A DNA stretch of 7,681 nt from an uncultured Caryophanales bacterium (GTDB lineage: Bacteria; Bacillota_I; Bacilli_A; RFN20; CAG-826), in NCBI GenBank assembly GCA_947165725.1, contig CAMVBL010000045.1, positions 1-7,681 on the forward strand, read 5' to 3'. Made by a program: the position numbers and the translations under genes. Below, piece by piece: positions 1-6,596 of the stretch. Positions within the stretch are counted from its first letter, which is position 1. Each line of letters opens with the position of its first letter. Below the pieces are notes generated by a model, which saw nothing but the letters and a program-made list of their open reading frames with translations, made no database searches and had not been told where the DNA came from.

Positions 1-600
1 GGTTTTACTTTTGAAGGCATGACATTTATTGGTGGTCTTATCGGTGGGGTTATATCTTTTGTTGGCATTTATTTCTTATATGTTTATGTCATCAATCCAC
101 GTTTAAAAGAAAAGTCCTTCTTTAAAGCGGATATGAATAAAGGAATCTGGTATTTACTTAGAATAGCCCCTATTTCCATTACCATCGCCCATGGTTTCGG
201 AAGAATCGGCTGCTTATTTGCTGGATGTTGCCATGGAAAAGTAACTGATGAAGGGTATGGGATATGGAACGCTGAGGTGGGCGCTAAAACGGTCCCAATT
301 CCTTTATACGAAGCAATATTCTTGTTCGTCTTAAGCGCTTTAATGATTATTCTCTTATTTAGATTAGATTTTAAATATAATATGACACTCTATTTAATTA
401 GCTATGGTATTTGGAGATTTGTCATTGAATACTTTAGAGCGGATTATCGTGGTGATTTTATCCCAGGACTAAGCCCATCTCAATTCTGGTCAATAGTTAT
501 GATCATTGGAGGAATTGCCATATTCTTCTTATATCGATATTTCGACCCAAAATTTGTCAAAGAAAACGAACAATTAGAAACTGAAAAGGATGCCCAGTGA
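1..600 (+). CDS. Lgt-family membrane protein (prolipoprotein diacylglyceryl transferase-like), 5' end missing
   Basis: The reading frame is open from base 1, where Gly-Phe-Thr-Phe-Glu-Gly precede the first Met at 19, so that Met is probably internal and the true start lies off the window. The fold is Lgt-like. A GGLIGG segment at the left edge is followed by hydrophobic helices, then GRIGCLFAGCCHG (bases 199-237), a PIPLYEA segment matching the family's PSQLYE, and a C-terminal YGIWRFVIEYFRAD block matching YGxxRFxxExxR. Lgt transfers diacylglycerol from phosphatidylglycerol to the lipobox cysteine of prelipoproteins in the membrane. The Arg of GRIG and the later Tyr, Arg and Glu are kept. 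However, the Asn after GRIG and the Glu five residues later, both important in E. coli Lgt (N146, E151), are Cys here. It therefore belongs to an Lgt-like subfamily whose activity I cannot assume. The tail after the last helix is short and charged. It is convergent with the neighbouring operon. Confidence 0.85.
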   Translation, partial: GFTFEGMTFIGGLIGGVISFVGIYFLYVYVINPRLKEKSFFKADMNKGIWYLLRIAPISITIAHGFGRIGCLFAGCCHGKVTDEGYGIWNAEVGAKTVPIPLYEAIFLFVLSALMIILLFRLDFKYNMTLYLISYGIWRFVIEYFRADYRGDFIPGLSPSQFWSIVMIIGGIAIFFLYRYFDPKFVKENEQLETEKDAQ

Positions 601-613
601 GGACATCCTTTTT
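584..613 (+). terminator. Rho-independent terminator overlapping the lgt-like stop codon, possibly bidirectional
   Basis: AAAAGGATGCCC (584-595) pairs with GGACATCCTTTT (601-612) around an AGTGA loop, with a single C/A mismatch and a T-run ending at 613. The stop codon TGA (598-600) sits in the loop. The left arm supplies an A-run, so the minus-strand transcript also forms a hairpin ending in CCTTTT. This lies 15 nt past the end of the UPF0371 gene and could terminate the leftward operon too, although its U-tract is weaker in that direction. Confidence 0.75.
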
Positions 614-628
614 AAGTTAATATTAATA

Positions 629-2128
629 TTATTTTTGGAAATATAATTTATGAGCGTAGCCCACAGGTTCTTCGGTAACATTAATTCCTAAAGCGGTTAA
701 TGTTCTTAAATCAGCATCAGAGAGGATGCAAGAACAATGCGCTTCAGAACCTTTGAGTTTGGCTAATTGTTTTAACGCTAATTCGGCAAGAGGGTTACTG
801 CTTGCTTGAATAGCTAAGGCGATTAAGATTTCTTCGGAACGAATTCTTGGATTTTCTTTCTTTAATGGACCGGTTTTAAGATCACTAATTGGAGCGACCA
901 CGTGTGGTGAAATTAAGTGAATTGAATCATCAATTTTGCCTAATGTTTTAAGTGTATTGAGTAGCATTGCCGCTGGAGCGCCTAAAAGAATTGAGCGTTT
1001 GCCAGTAATGATTTTGCCGTTAGGTAATTGAATGGCCACTACTCTTTCTTTACACTTCTTAGCTTTTTCTAAACAAGCTTTAACAACTGGTCGATCATCA
1101 ACAGTCACATCAACTGCGCCCATAAGAGCTTCTTCTTTAACAATTGTGTCATCATTAAACTTGCCTAAGAAGACGTTTTTCTTCGCTTGATAATATCTTC
1201 TAATGATTTCTTGTTTAGAAGCGTCACAAGCGGCTTTATCGTTAACTATAGCGAAACCTACCATGTTAACACCCATATCAGTTGGAGATTGATATGGAGA
1301 TGCACCATAAATCTTTTCAAATATAGTCTTTAATAATGGGAACGTTTCAATATCTCTATTGTAGTTGGTGGCGGTTTTGCCATAGGCCGCTAAATGGTAT
1401 GGGTCAATCATATTGACATCAGCTAAATCAACAGTTGCCGCTTCATAAGCTAAATTGACTGGGTGAGATAATGGAAGATTCCAAACTGGGAAAGTTTCAT
1501 ATTTAGCGTAACCAGATTTAATGCCCTTTTCCATATCGTGATAGAGTTGAGATAAACATGTGGCCATCTTACCACTACCAGGACCTGGAGCGGTGACAAC
1601 GATTAATGGTCTGGTTGTTTCAACGTAATCGTTTCTTTGGAAACCATCACTACCAAAAACACTCACTAAGTTTTGTGGATAACCAACAATTCGATAGTGC
1701 TTATACACTTTTATGCCGTTTTTGCGGAGTTTTTGCATGAATTGTTTCACTGTTGGGTTATCTTCATAGAAGCAAAAAACCACACTAGAAACATATAAAC
1801 CCGCGGCTTGATAAGCATCGATTAATCTTTCAACTTCTGATTCATAAGTGATGCCTAAGTCATTACGAACTTTGTTATATCTGATGTCATCAGCGTTAAC
1901 GGCCATGACGATTTCAGCATCATCTTTTAATGTTAATAACATTTGAAGTTTTGAATCCGGTTCAAAACCTGGTAAAACTCTAGAAGCGTGGAAGTCATCG
2001 AAAAGCTTGCCACCAAATTCAAGATAGAGCTTACCACCAAAGGATTTAATGCGTTTTAAAATCGCCTCTCTTTGGACTTTTAAATATTTTTTATTATCGA
2101 AGGCTAGTTTCTTTTTATTCGTCGGCAT
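629..2128 (-). CDS. UPF0371 / DUF1846 family protein
   Basis: About 499 residues, the usual size of the UPF0371 (DUF1846) family. The N-terminus (KKLAFDNKKYLKVQREAIL) is typical of the family and its biochemical function is not established. Residues about 176-190 read IVVTAPGPGSGKMAT, a hydrophobic strand followed by a Gly-rich loop ending in GK. It resembles a Walker A loop but lacks the usual Ser/Thr after GK, so nucleotide binding is only inferred. No signal peptide or membrane segment is visible, so it is probably cytosolic. A TTG at 2137 also opens the frame. I prefer ATG at 2128 because the AAGGAT ribosome site (2141-2146) is only 3 nt from the TTG but 12 nt from the ATG, and family proteins begin close to this Met. 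It overlaps the 3' end of the CofE-like gene by 14 bp, implying translational coupling. It is the last gene of the operon. Confidence 0.88.
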   Translation of the reverse strand: MPTNKKKLAFDNKKYLKVQREAILKRIKSFGGKLYLEFGGKLFDDFHASRVLPGFEPDSKLQMLLTLKDDAEIVMAVNADDIRYNKVRNDLGITYESEVERLIDAYQAAGLYVSSVVFCFYEDNPTVKQFMQKLRKNGIKVYKHYRIVGYPQNLVSVFGSDGFQRNDYVETTRPLIVVTAPGPGSGKMATCLSQLYHDMEKGIKSGYAKYETFPVWNLPLSHPVNLAYEAATVDLADVNMIDPYHLAAYGKTATNYNRDIETFPLLKTIFEKIYGASPYQSPTDMGVNMVGFAIVNDKAACDASKQEIIRRYYQAKKNVFLGKFNDDTIVKEEALMGAVDVTVDDRPVVKACLEKAKKCKERVVAIQLPNGKIITGKRSILLGAPAAMLLNTLKTLGKIDDSIHLISPHVVAPISDLKTGPLKKENPRIRSEEILIALAIQASSNPLAELALKQLAKLKGSEAHCSCILSDADLRTLTALGINVTEEPVGYAHKLYFQK

Positions 2129-3305
2129 AATTATCAAAGTATCCTTGGATTAAAACCACAGGTGTACCTTTATCACCAGAGCCACTTGTTAAGTCACAAA
2201 GTGAACCTAATAAATCGGTAATTTGTCTTGGGGTAGTGCCTTCACTAACCATATTACCCACAAGATCTTTTTCCTTGGCTTTTATATCTTCTTTAATCGC
2301 ATCCGCTAATTCTTTGCCTTTTAAACCTTTATAAGCATTATCAGCGAGATATTTTAATTTCAATTCATTTGGTGTGCCTTTAAGTCCAGCGGTATGGAAT
2401 GGAGAAACGACTGGGTCTGCTAATTCCCAAATCTTACCTTGCGGATCTTTAAATGCACCATCCCCATACACCATAACTTCAAAGTGTTTACCAGTGGCCT
2501 TAAGTAATCTAGCTTGCACTTCTTCCACGAGTGGTTGACCATCTCTTGGGAATAATTTAACAGTATCTTCAGTGGCTTTATTACTACCTAATAAACCATA
2601 TTTTTCATTATAGCCAGAACCGTTAACGGGAGCGTTTAAAATATCATCTAAAGTTAATACTAATTCAGCGCCTTTATCTTTTAATAAACGTTTAGAAGCA
2701 AAACGTGTATGAATATCACATGTTAAGACTTTCTTTGTGTACGCTAAAATGGCGTCTGCTCTATTAGCGAAGATGACTTCAACGTCTGTTCCTTGTTCTT
2801 TAATTAAATTCACATAGTAATCAACATAATCAACACCGGTGAATTCATGTTTTCTATAACCGAATAATTCTCTATATTTTTCTAAGCTTAAAACATCACT
2901 ATATGGATTGATGCTAGCTTCATAAACTTGATCAAATGTAATTAAAGCATTACCAACTTCATCGCTTGGATAAGAAAGCATTAAGAAGACTTTCTTGACA
3001 CCTTTTGCGATACCTTTTAATAAAATAGCAAATCTATTTCTACTTAAAATAGGAAAAATGACCGCTACTTCATCGCCACCGGTTTTCTTTCTCACGTCGT
3101 CAGCAATATTATCTACCGAGGCGTAATTGCCTTGGCATCTAGCGACGATACTTTCGGTGATTGCGACAACATCGCGATCATGGAACTTAAATCCTTCATT
3201 TTCTGCGGCTTTTAAAACGGAATCGGTAACGATACTTGCGATATCGTCCCCGGTTTTGAGGACTGGAAGCCTAATTCCTCTTGATGTCACACCAACACAT
3301 CTCAT
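2115..3305 (-). CDS. CofE-like protein (coenzyme F420-0:L-glutamate ligase family)
   Basis: 396 residues. The N-terminal region matches the F420 ligase fold: TSRGIRLPVLKTGDDIA (residues 7-23), then DRDVVAITESIVARCQGN (43-60), which corresponds to the CofE/FbiB 'GD-vvvt-KivSkaEG' segment. FPILSRNRF (84-92) and LSYPSDEVGN (110-119) follow. CofE in methanogens and FbiB in actinobacteria add glutamate to F420-0 in a GTP-dependent reaction. This protein is much longer than a typical CofE of about 250 residues, with a family-specific C-terminal half ending in GTPVVLIQGYFDN. No other F420 gene is in the window, and low-GC Bacillota are not generally F420 producers, so the real acceptor is probably something else. 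A strong AAAGGAG lies 9 nt before the ATG. It is 14 bp downstream of the flavoprotein gene and overlaps the UPF0371 gene, so it is the middle gene of one transcript. Fold assignment is confident; substrate is unknown. Confidence 0.85.
   Translation of the reverse strand: MRCVGVTSRGIRLPVLKTGDDIASIVTDSVLKAAENEGFKFHDRDVVAITESIVARCQGNYASVDNIADDVRKKTGGDEVAVIFPILSRNRFAILLKGIAKGVKKVFLMLSYPSDEVGNALITFDQVYEASINPYSDVLSLEKYRELFGYRKHEFTGVDYVDYYVNLIKEQGTDVEVIFANRADAILAYTKKVLTCDIHTRFASKRLLKDKGAELVLTLDDILNAPVNGSGYNEKYGLLGSNKATEDTVKLFPRDGQPLVEEVQARLLKATGKHFEVMVYGDGAFKDPQGKIWELADPVVSPFHTAGLKGTPNELKLKYLADNAYKGLKGKELADAIKEDIKAKEKDLVGNMVSEGTTPRQITDLLGSLCDLTSGSGDKGTPVVLIQGYFDNYADE
2141..2146 (-). promoter_or_regulatory. 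Ribosome binding site deciding the UPF0371 start
   Basis: AAGGAT on the minus strand, inside the 3' end of the CofE-like gene. It is 12 nt before the ATG at 2128 but only 3 nt before an in-frame TTG at 2137. The spacing favours the ATG, although 12 nt is slightly long and coupling to the upstream gene probably helps initiation. Confidence 0.5.
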
Positions 3306-3314
3306 AATTTAGTT

Positions 3315-3321
3315 CTCCTTT
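3315..3321 (-). promoter_or_regulatory. Ribosome binding site of the CofE-like gene
   Basis: A full AAAGGAG with a 9-nt spacer to the ATG at 3305. It overlaps the TAA stop of the preceding flavoprotein gene (3320-3322), so ribosomes finishing that gene sit directly on this site. Confidence 0.8.
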
Positions 3322-4747
3322 ATTTCTTATCCTTTTTGACTTTAGCAAGGATATTCCTAGCGATATAAACGCCACATGCACCAGCTTGGGCTAAGCCACG
3401 GGTTAATCCCGCACCATCGCCGCCTACATATAAATTCTTAATATTCTTAACTTCAAATTTCTTATCGATTTCTGGGTGCGCGCTATAATATTTAGCTTCT
3501 ACCCCATAAAGTAAAGTATGTTCAGTAGCAATACCAGGAGTGATATGGTCTAAAACTTGAATCATTTCAATAATGGCTTGCATGGTTTTTTGTGGTAAGC
3601 AAAGGGCTAAATCGCCTGGTACAGCTTCTTTTAATGTTGGTCTAACAAATCCTTCATTAATACGTTTAACTGTGCTACGTCTGCCTTGTTTTATATCTCC
3701 ATATCTTTGAACAATGACTGAACCACACGCTAATTGGTTAGCTAAAGAAGACACTTTTAAAGCGTATTCATTTGGTTTTTTAAATGGTTCTTCAAAGTGA
3801 TGAGTTACAAGTAAAGCAAAGTTAGTGTTTTCGCTAGATAATTTAGGATCGTTATAAGAATGGCCATTTACATTAACGACACCTTGATAATTTTCCATAA
3901 CAACATGTCCGCCTGGGTTAGAGCAGAATGTTCTAACAGTACTACCAGTGCTTGCTTTATATAAGAACTTACCTTCGTATAAATTTTTATTAATTTCTTC
4001 CATCACTAAATTAGGGCATTCAACACGAACACCAATATCGACTTGGTTTTGTGTCATTTCAACGCCTAATTTTTCAAATAAGTTAGTTAGCCATTGACTA
4101 CCTTCACGACCCACCGCTAATAAGACATAATCGGCTTCAATAGTTTCACCTTTATCGGTAATAACGCCTTTAATTTCATTATCTTGGACAATGATATCTT
4201 TAACAGCAGTAGAAAATGAGCAATCAATTTTATCTTTTAAATCAAAATAGATTCTGGTTAAGATTTTTAAATTTTCTTCAGTACCTAAATGTCTAACTTT
4301 ACTATGTAAAAGTTTTAAACCAACAGACATGGCTCTTTTTTCAATGTCTCTTACTTCTGGAGTAAATGGATCAGTAATAACTGGAGTGGCACCATATTTA
4401 AGATTAATTTCATCAACATAATGGATGAGTTTCATCAAATCATCTTGATCGATGTAATCTTGTAACCAACCACCAAATTCAGAAGTGATATTGAATTTAC
4501 CATCCGAATAAGCACCCGCACCACCAAAACCATTAGTGATGGAGCAAGCTGGATAACATTCTTGATATCCTTTCGCGTTCTTTGGGCATTTAGTTAATTT
4601 ATGTTCTAAAATTGGGCAACGTCTATTTTCGATAGAGAGACCTTTGTCGATAAGCATTACTTTAAGTTCAGGATTCTTTTTCACTAATTCATAAGCACAA
4701 AAGTAACCACTTGGACCAGCGCCAACAATGACAACATCGTATTTCAT
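3320..4747 (-). CDS. FAD-dependent dehydrogenase, COG2509 type
   Basis: 475 residues. The protein opens with YDVVIVGAGPSGYFCAYEL, a Rossmann beta-alpha-beta with GxGxxG that binds the FAD ADP moiety, and an acidic residue at D34 ending the second strand. A Cys-rich segment follows (C44, C54, C64, C68), then NGFGGAGAYSDGKFN (72-86), characteristic of this uncharacterised dehydrogenase group. Near residues 217-226 is VLLAVGREGS. The C-terminal FAD-binding block NLYVGGDGAGLTRGLAQAGA closes the fold. It is cytosolic, and its substrate is unknown; a homologue is expected to oxidise or reduce an organic substrate using the flavin. The frame extends upstream to 4786, but I chose the ATG at 4747. AAAGGAG lies 6 nt before it, the predicted transcript starts near 4788, and the Rossmann strand begins immediately. 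It is the first gene of the three-gene operon. Confidence 0.9.
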   Translation of the reverse strand: MKYDVVIVGAGPSGYFCAYELVKKNPELKVMLIDKGLSIENRRCPILEHKLTKCPKNAKGYQECYPACSITNGFGGAGAYSDGKFNITSEFGGWLQDYIDQDDLMKLIHYVDEINLKYGATPVITDPFTPEVRDIEKRAMSVGLKLLHSKVRHLGTEENLKILTRIYFDLKDKIDCSFSTAVKDIIVQDNEIKGVITDKGETIEADYVLLAVGREGSQWLTNLFEKLGVEMTQNQVDIGVRVECPNLVMEEINKNLYEGKFLYKASTGSTVRTFCSNPGGHVVMENYQGVVNVNGHSYNDPKLSSENTNFALLVTHHFEEPFKKPNEYALKVSSLANQLACGSVIVQRYGDIKQGRRSTVKRINEGFVRPTLKEAVPGDLALCLPQKTMQAIIEMIQVLDHITPGIATEHTLLYGVEAKYYSAHPEIDKKFEVKNIKNLYVGGDGAGLTRGLAQAGACGVYIARNILAKVKKDKK

Positions 4748-4753
4748 AGGTAT

Positions 4754-4760
4754 CTCCTTT
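4754..4760 (-). promoter_or_regulatory. Ribosome binding site deciding the flavoprotein start
   Basis: AAAGGAG on the minus strand with a 6-nt spacer (ATACCT) to the ATG at 4747. No comparable site precedes the longer in-frame start at 4786, so the 13 extra N-terminal residues of that longer version are unlikely to be real. Confidence 0.85.
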
Positions 4761-4794
4761 AAGTATTTCTTAAACAAGAAAAACACACTATGAA

Positions 4795-4823
4795 ATTATA
4801 CATTATGCACGCGCATTTGTTAA
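4795..4823 (-). promoter_or_regulatory. Sigma-70/SigA-type promoter of the flavoprotein operon
   Basis: On the minus strand, TTAACA (4823-4818; one mismatch from TTGACA) and a perfect TATAAT (4800-4795) are 17 nt apart. Transcription would begin near 4788, giving a leader of about 40 nt that contains the AAAGGAG site. The promoter lies just downstream of the prs terminator, which is consistent with an independent operon. Confidence 0.75.
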
Positions 4824-4833
4824 TAAAAATACG

Positions 4834-4851
4834 TGTCAATTTTAGTTGACA
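4834..4851. repeat. Perfect inverted repeat upstream of the promoter, candidate operator
   Basis: TGTCAA (4834-4839) and TTGACA (4846-4851) are exact reverse complements separated by TTTTAG. The palindrome ends 10 bp upstream of the -35 box. Each arm resembles a -35 hexamer, but I found no matching -10 at 16-18 nt on either strand. A regulator binding site is a reasonable inference; no specific regulator can be named. Confidence 0.4.
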
Positions 4852-4881
4852 TGAAAGATATAAAACAGCGTTTATCAAGAT

Positions 4882-4910
4882 AAAAAAAGCGATTCATTAA
4901 GAACCGCTTT
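4882..4910 (-). terminator. Rho-independent terminator of the uracil salvage operon
   Basis: On the minus strand, AAGCGGTTC and GAATCGCTT form a 9-bp stem with one G-U pair around a TTAAT loop, followed by a run of T down to 4882. It starts 16 nt past the prs stop codon. Confidence 0.92.
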
Positions 4911-4926
4911 GTTAAATTGTTATATT

Positions 4927-5862
4927 TTAGTAGTTTTCATCAATCCAGCGAGCAATAACTGGTGCTAAGCTGACGATTGAGACAACATCTTCTTCTTGTG
5001 GAATAGAATCACTAATCGCGATATCTAAGATGCCACATCTATATAGTTTAGCGAGGGCATTTTTAGAGAAAATACCATGACATGCACAGATTAAGATACC
5101 TTTTGCATCGTTCTTTAATAATTCCTTACTCGCTGCGATAATTGTACCACCTGTATCGATAATATCGTCGATCATTAAGCAATATTTCCCGCCTACTGGT
5201 TCACCTTTAATATTGGTAATAACCGCTTTATTTGGTTCAGGACGGTATTTATTTAAGACCGCAATTGGAATATCACCTAACGCTTTAGATAAGTGTTTAG
5301 CTCTTTCAAGACCGCCTTTGTCTGGAGAAACGATGACAATGTCGTCTAAAGAGATTCTAAATTGTTTTAAGCGTTCGCGGTAATATTTAGCGAATACGGA
5401 GGATGAATATAATTCTTTACATTCCATCCCTTCAAAGTATGGTTCCATAGATCCACTATGGTAATCAACAGAGATAACTCTATTACAACCAGCGGCTCTT
5501 AAGCAGTTAGCGACTAATTTAGCGCTAATTGGATCACCGAAGTCAATAGTTCTATCTTGTCTCACATATCCGAAATACGGAATGATTGCGGTAATAGTTC
5601 TAGCTTCCGCTCTTTTAAGTGAATCAATGAAGATTAATAATTCCATTAATTTGTCATTAACCGGTTGGCATGTGGAATGGATAACGATGCAATCTTTGCC
5701 TTTGATATCATAATCAGGGCAAGCGCGGGCAAAAATTTCGTTGTCTGCAAATCTTTTGACAATTGCGCAACTCTTCTTCATGCCCAATTCTTCGCACACC
5801 TTGTTTGTCAATTCTTCACAAGATGTCAAAGAGAACAATAAAGTTTTTTCTTTGTTTTTCAT
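4927..5862 (-). CDS. prs: Ribose-phosphate pyrophosphokinase (PRPP synthetase), divergent
   Basis: 311 residues. It makes PRPP from ribose-5-phosphate and ATP in the cytosol, feeding nucleotide synthesis and salvage. Catalytic features of class I enzymes are present: RFADNE (37-42; F, D and E as in the ATP site), PYFGYVRQDR (95-104), the catalytic His135 in DYH, SPDKGG (179-184), the flexible-loop Lys205 and Arg207 in NKYRP, and the PRPP loop DDIIDTGGT (232-240). It differs from the usual sequence in several places. DLHAxQIQGFF is DYHSGSMEPYF, the ARSREP loop is TIDFGDP, and the C-terminal SVSxLF-like segment that helps form the ADP regulatory site in B. subtilis Prs is missing. Activity is therefore likely but its allostery may differ. 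It is 54 bp downstream of upp and ends the operon. The ATG at 5862 follows a purine-rich leader (AGAGGGAAGAGAAGG). Confidence 0.93.
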   Translation of the reverse strand: MKNKEKTLLFSLTSCEELTNKVCEELGMKKSCAIVKRFADNEIFARACPDYDIKGKDCIVIHSTCQPVNDKLMELLIFIDSLKRAEARTITAIIPYFGYVRQDRTIDFGDPISAKLVANCLRAAGCNRVISVDYHSGSMEPYFEGMECKELYSSSVFAKYYRERLKQFRISLDDIVIVSPDKGGLERAKHLSKALGDIPIAVLNKYRPEPNKAVITNIKGEPVGGKYCLMIDDIIDTGGTIIAASKELLKNDAKGILICACHGIFSKNALAKLYRCGILDIAISDSIPQEEDVVSIVSLAPVIARWIDENY

Positions 5863-5877
5863 GACCTTCTCTTCCCT

Positions 5878-5891
5878 CTTTCAACTGAAAG
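5878..5891 (-). repeat. Small perfect palindrome just before the prs ribosome site
   Basis: CTTTCA and TGAAAG are exact complements around two bases in the upp-prs gap. In RNA it would form a short stem with a four-base loop directly upstream of the purine-rich prs leader. There is no T-run, so it is not a terminator. It may be a processing or translation-control element, or chance. Confidence 0.3.
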
Positions 5892-5916
5892 GAATATAAA
5901 TTTTAAAGTTTAGAAA

Positions 5917-6591
5917 TTAGATAATTGGTCTATCTTCTGTTGTGCCGTTAGTGGTACCGAATATACGGTCACCACAATCGCCTAAACCTGGACAGATATA
6001 AGCGTTTTCATTTAATTGACGGTCTAACGCACCGATATAAAGTGGAATATCTGGATATTTCTTGCAGAATGCTTCAACACCTTCTGGTGCGGCAATAATG
6101 CAGATAAATGTGATTCTTTTAGCGCCATGCTTTTTAAGCATCTTAACGGCATCAATTGCAGAGCCGCCAGTAGCGAGCATTGGGTCCACTAAATAGACAT
6201 CTTTTTCGGAAATATCGGCTGGTAATTTGCAGTAATATTCCACTGGTTCATGTGTCACTTCATTACGGTATAAACCGATATGACCACATGTACATCCTGG
6301 AACTAGTTCCAACATGCCATCCGCCATTCCTAATCCCGCTCTAAGAATTGGAACGAAACATAATTGTTTACGTTTAACAACTGGTTGAAGTGTTTTCTCA
6401 ATTGGGGTTTCAACTTCCACCAATTGAGTTTCAGCGTGTCTTAATGCTTCGTATCCTTCCAACACAGATACTTCTTTAACAAGCATTTTAAATTCGCTAG
6501 TTTTAGTTGTTTTGTCTCTTAATTTTGTGATCTTGTGAGTGATCAATGGGTGATCAAGAATTACGACATTTGGATAATTTTCAAAAGCCAT
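5917..6591 (-). CDS. upp: Uracil phosphoribosyltransferase
   Basis: 224 residues. It converts uracil and PRPP to UMP and pyrophosphate in the cytosol. The sequence aligns along its length with bacterial Upp: LDHPLITHKIT near the start, PILRAGLGMADGML (81-94), GHIGLYR (103-109), the PRPP-binding DPMLATGGSA (136-145), AAPEGVE (167-173), and the uracil-binding ALDRQLNENAYI and PGLGDCGDRIFGT (201-213). Ala in GLGDAGDR is Cys here. Standard Upp ends right after FGTK; this one carries about 11 further residues (ending EDRPII), plus a few more at the N-terminus. It starts 5 bp after the permease stop. A GAGGA (6601-6605) lies 9 nt before the ATG, within the 3' end of the permease gene, so the two are co-transcribed and probably coupled. 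Confidence 0.96.
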   Translation of the reverse strand: MAFENYPNVVILDHPLITHKITKLRDKTTKTSEFKMLVKEVSVLEGYEALRHAETQLVEVETPIEKTLQPVVKRKQLCFVPILRAGLGMADGMLELVPGCTCGHIGLYRNEVTHEPVEYYCKLPADISEKDVYLVDPMLATGGSAIDAVKMLKKHGAKRITFICIIAAPEGVEAFCKKYPDIPLYIGALDRQLNENAYICPGLGDCGDRIFGTTNGTTEDRPII

Positions 6592-6596
6592 TTTAA

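Noticed and set aside
3127..3312. Plus-strand open frame of 61 codons
   Set aside because: Antisense to the start of the CofE-like gene, with no recognisable domain; a shadow of a well-supported gene.
4748..4786. Longer start for the flavoprotein adding 13 residues
   Set aside because: No ribosome site precedes it, and the AAAGGAG and Rossmann strand fit the ATG at 4747.
4846..4876. Plus-strand promoter starting from TTGACA at 4846
   Set aside because: No acceptable -10 at 16-18 nt, and no plus-strand gene follows.
5893..5921. Possible internal promoter before prs (TATATT as -10)
   Set aside because: The hexamer 17 nt upstream (TCTAAT) is a poor -35, and AT-rich sequence gives such -10 matches by chance.
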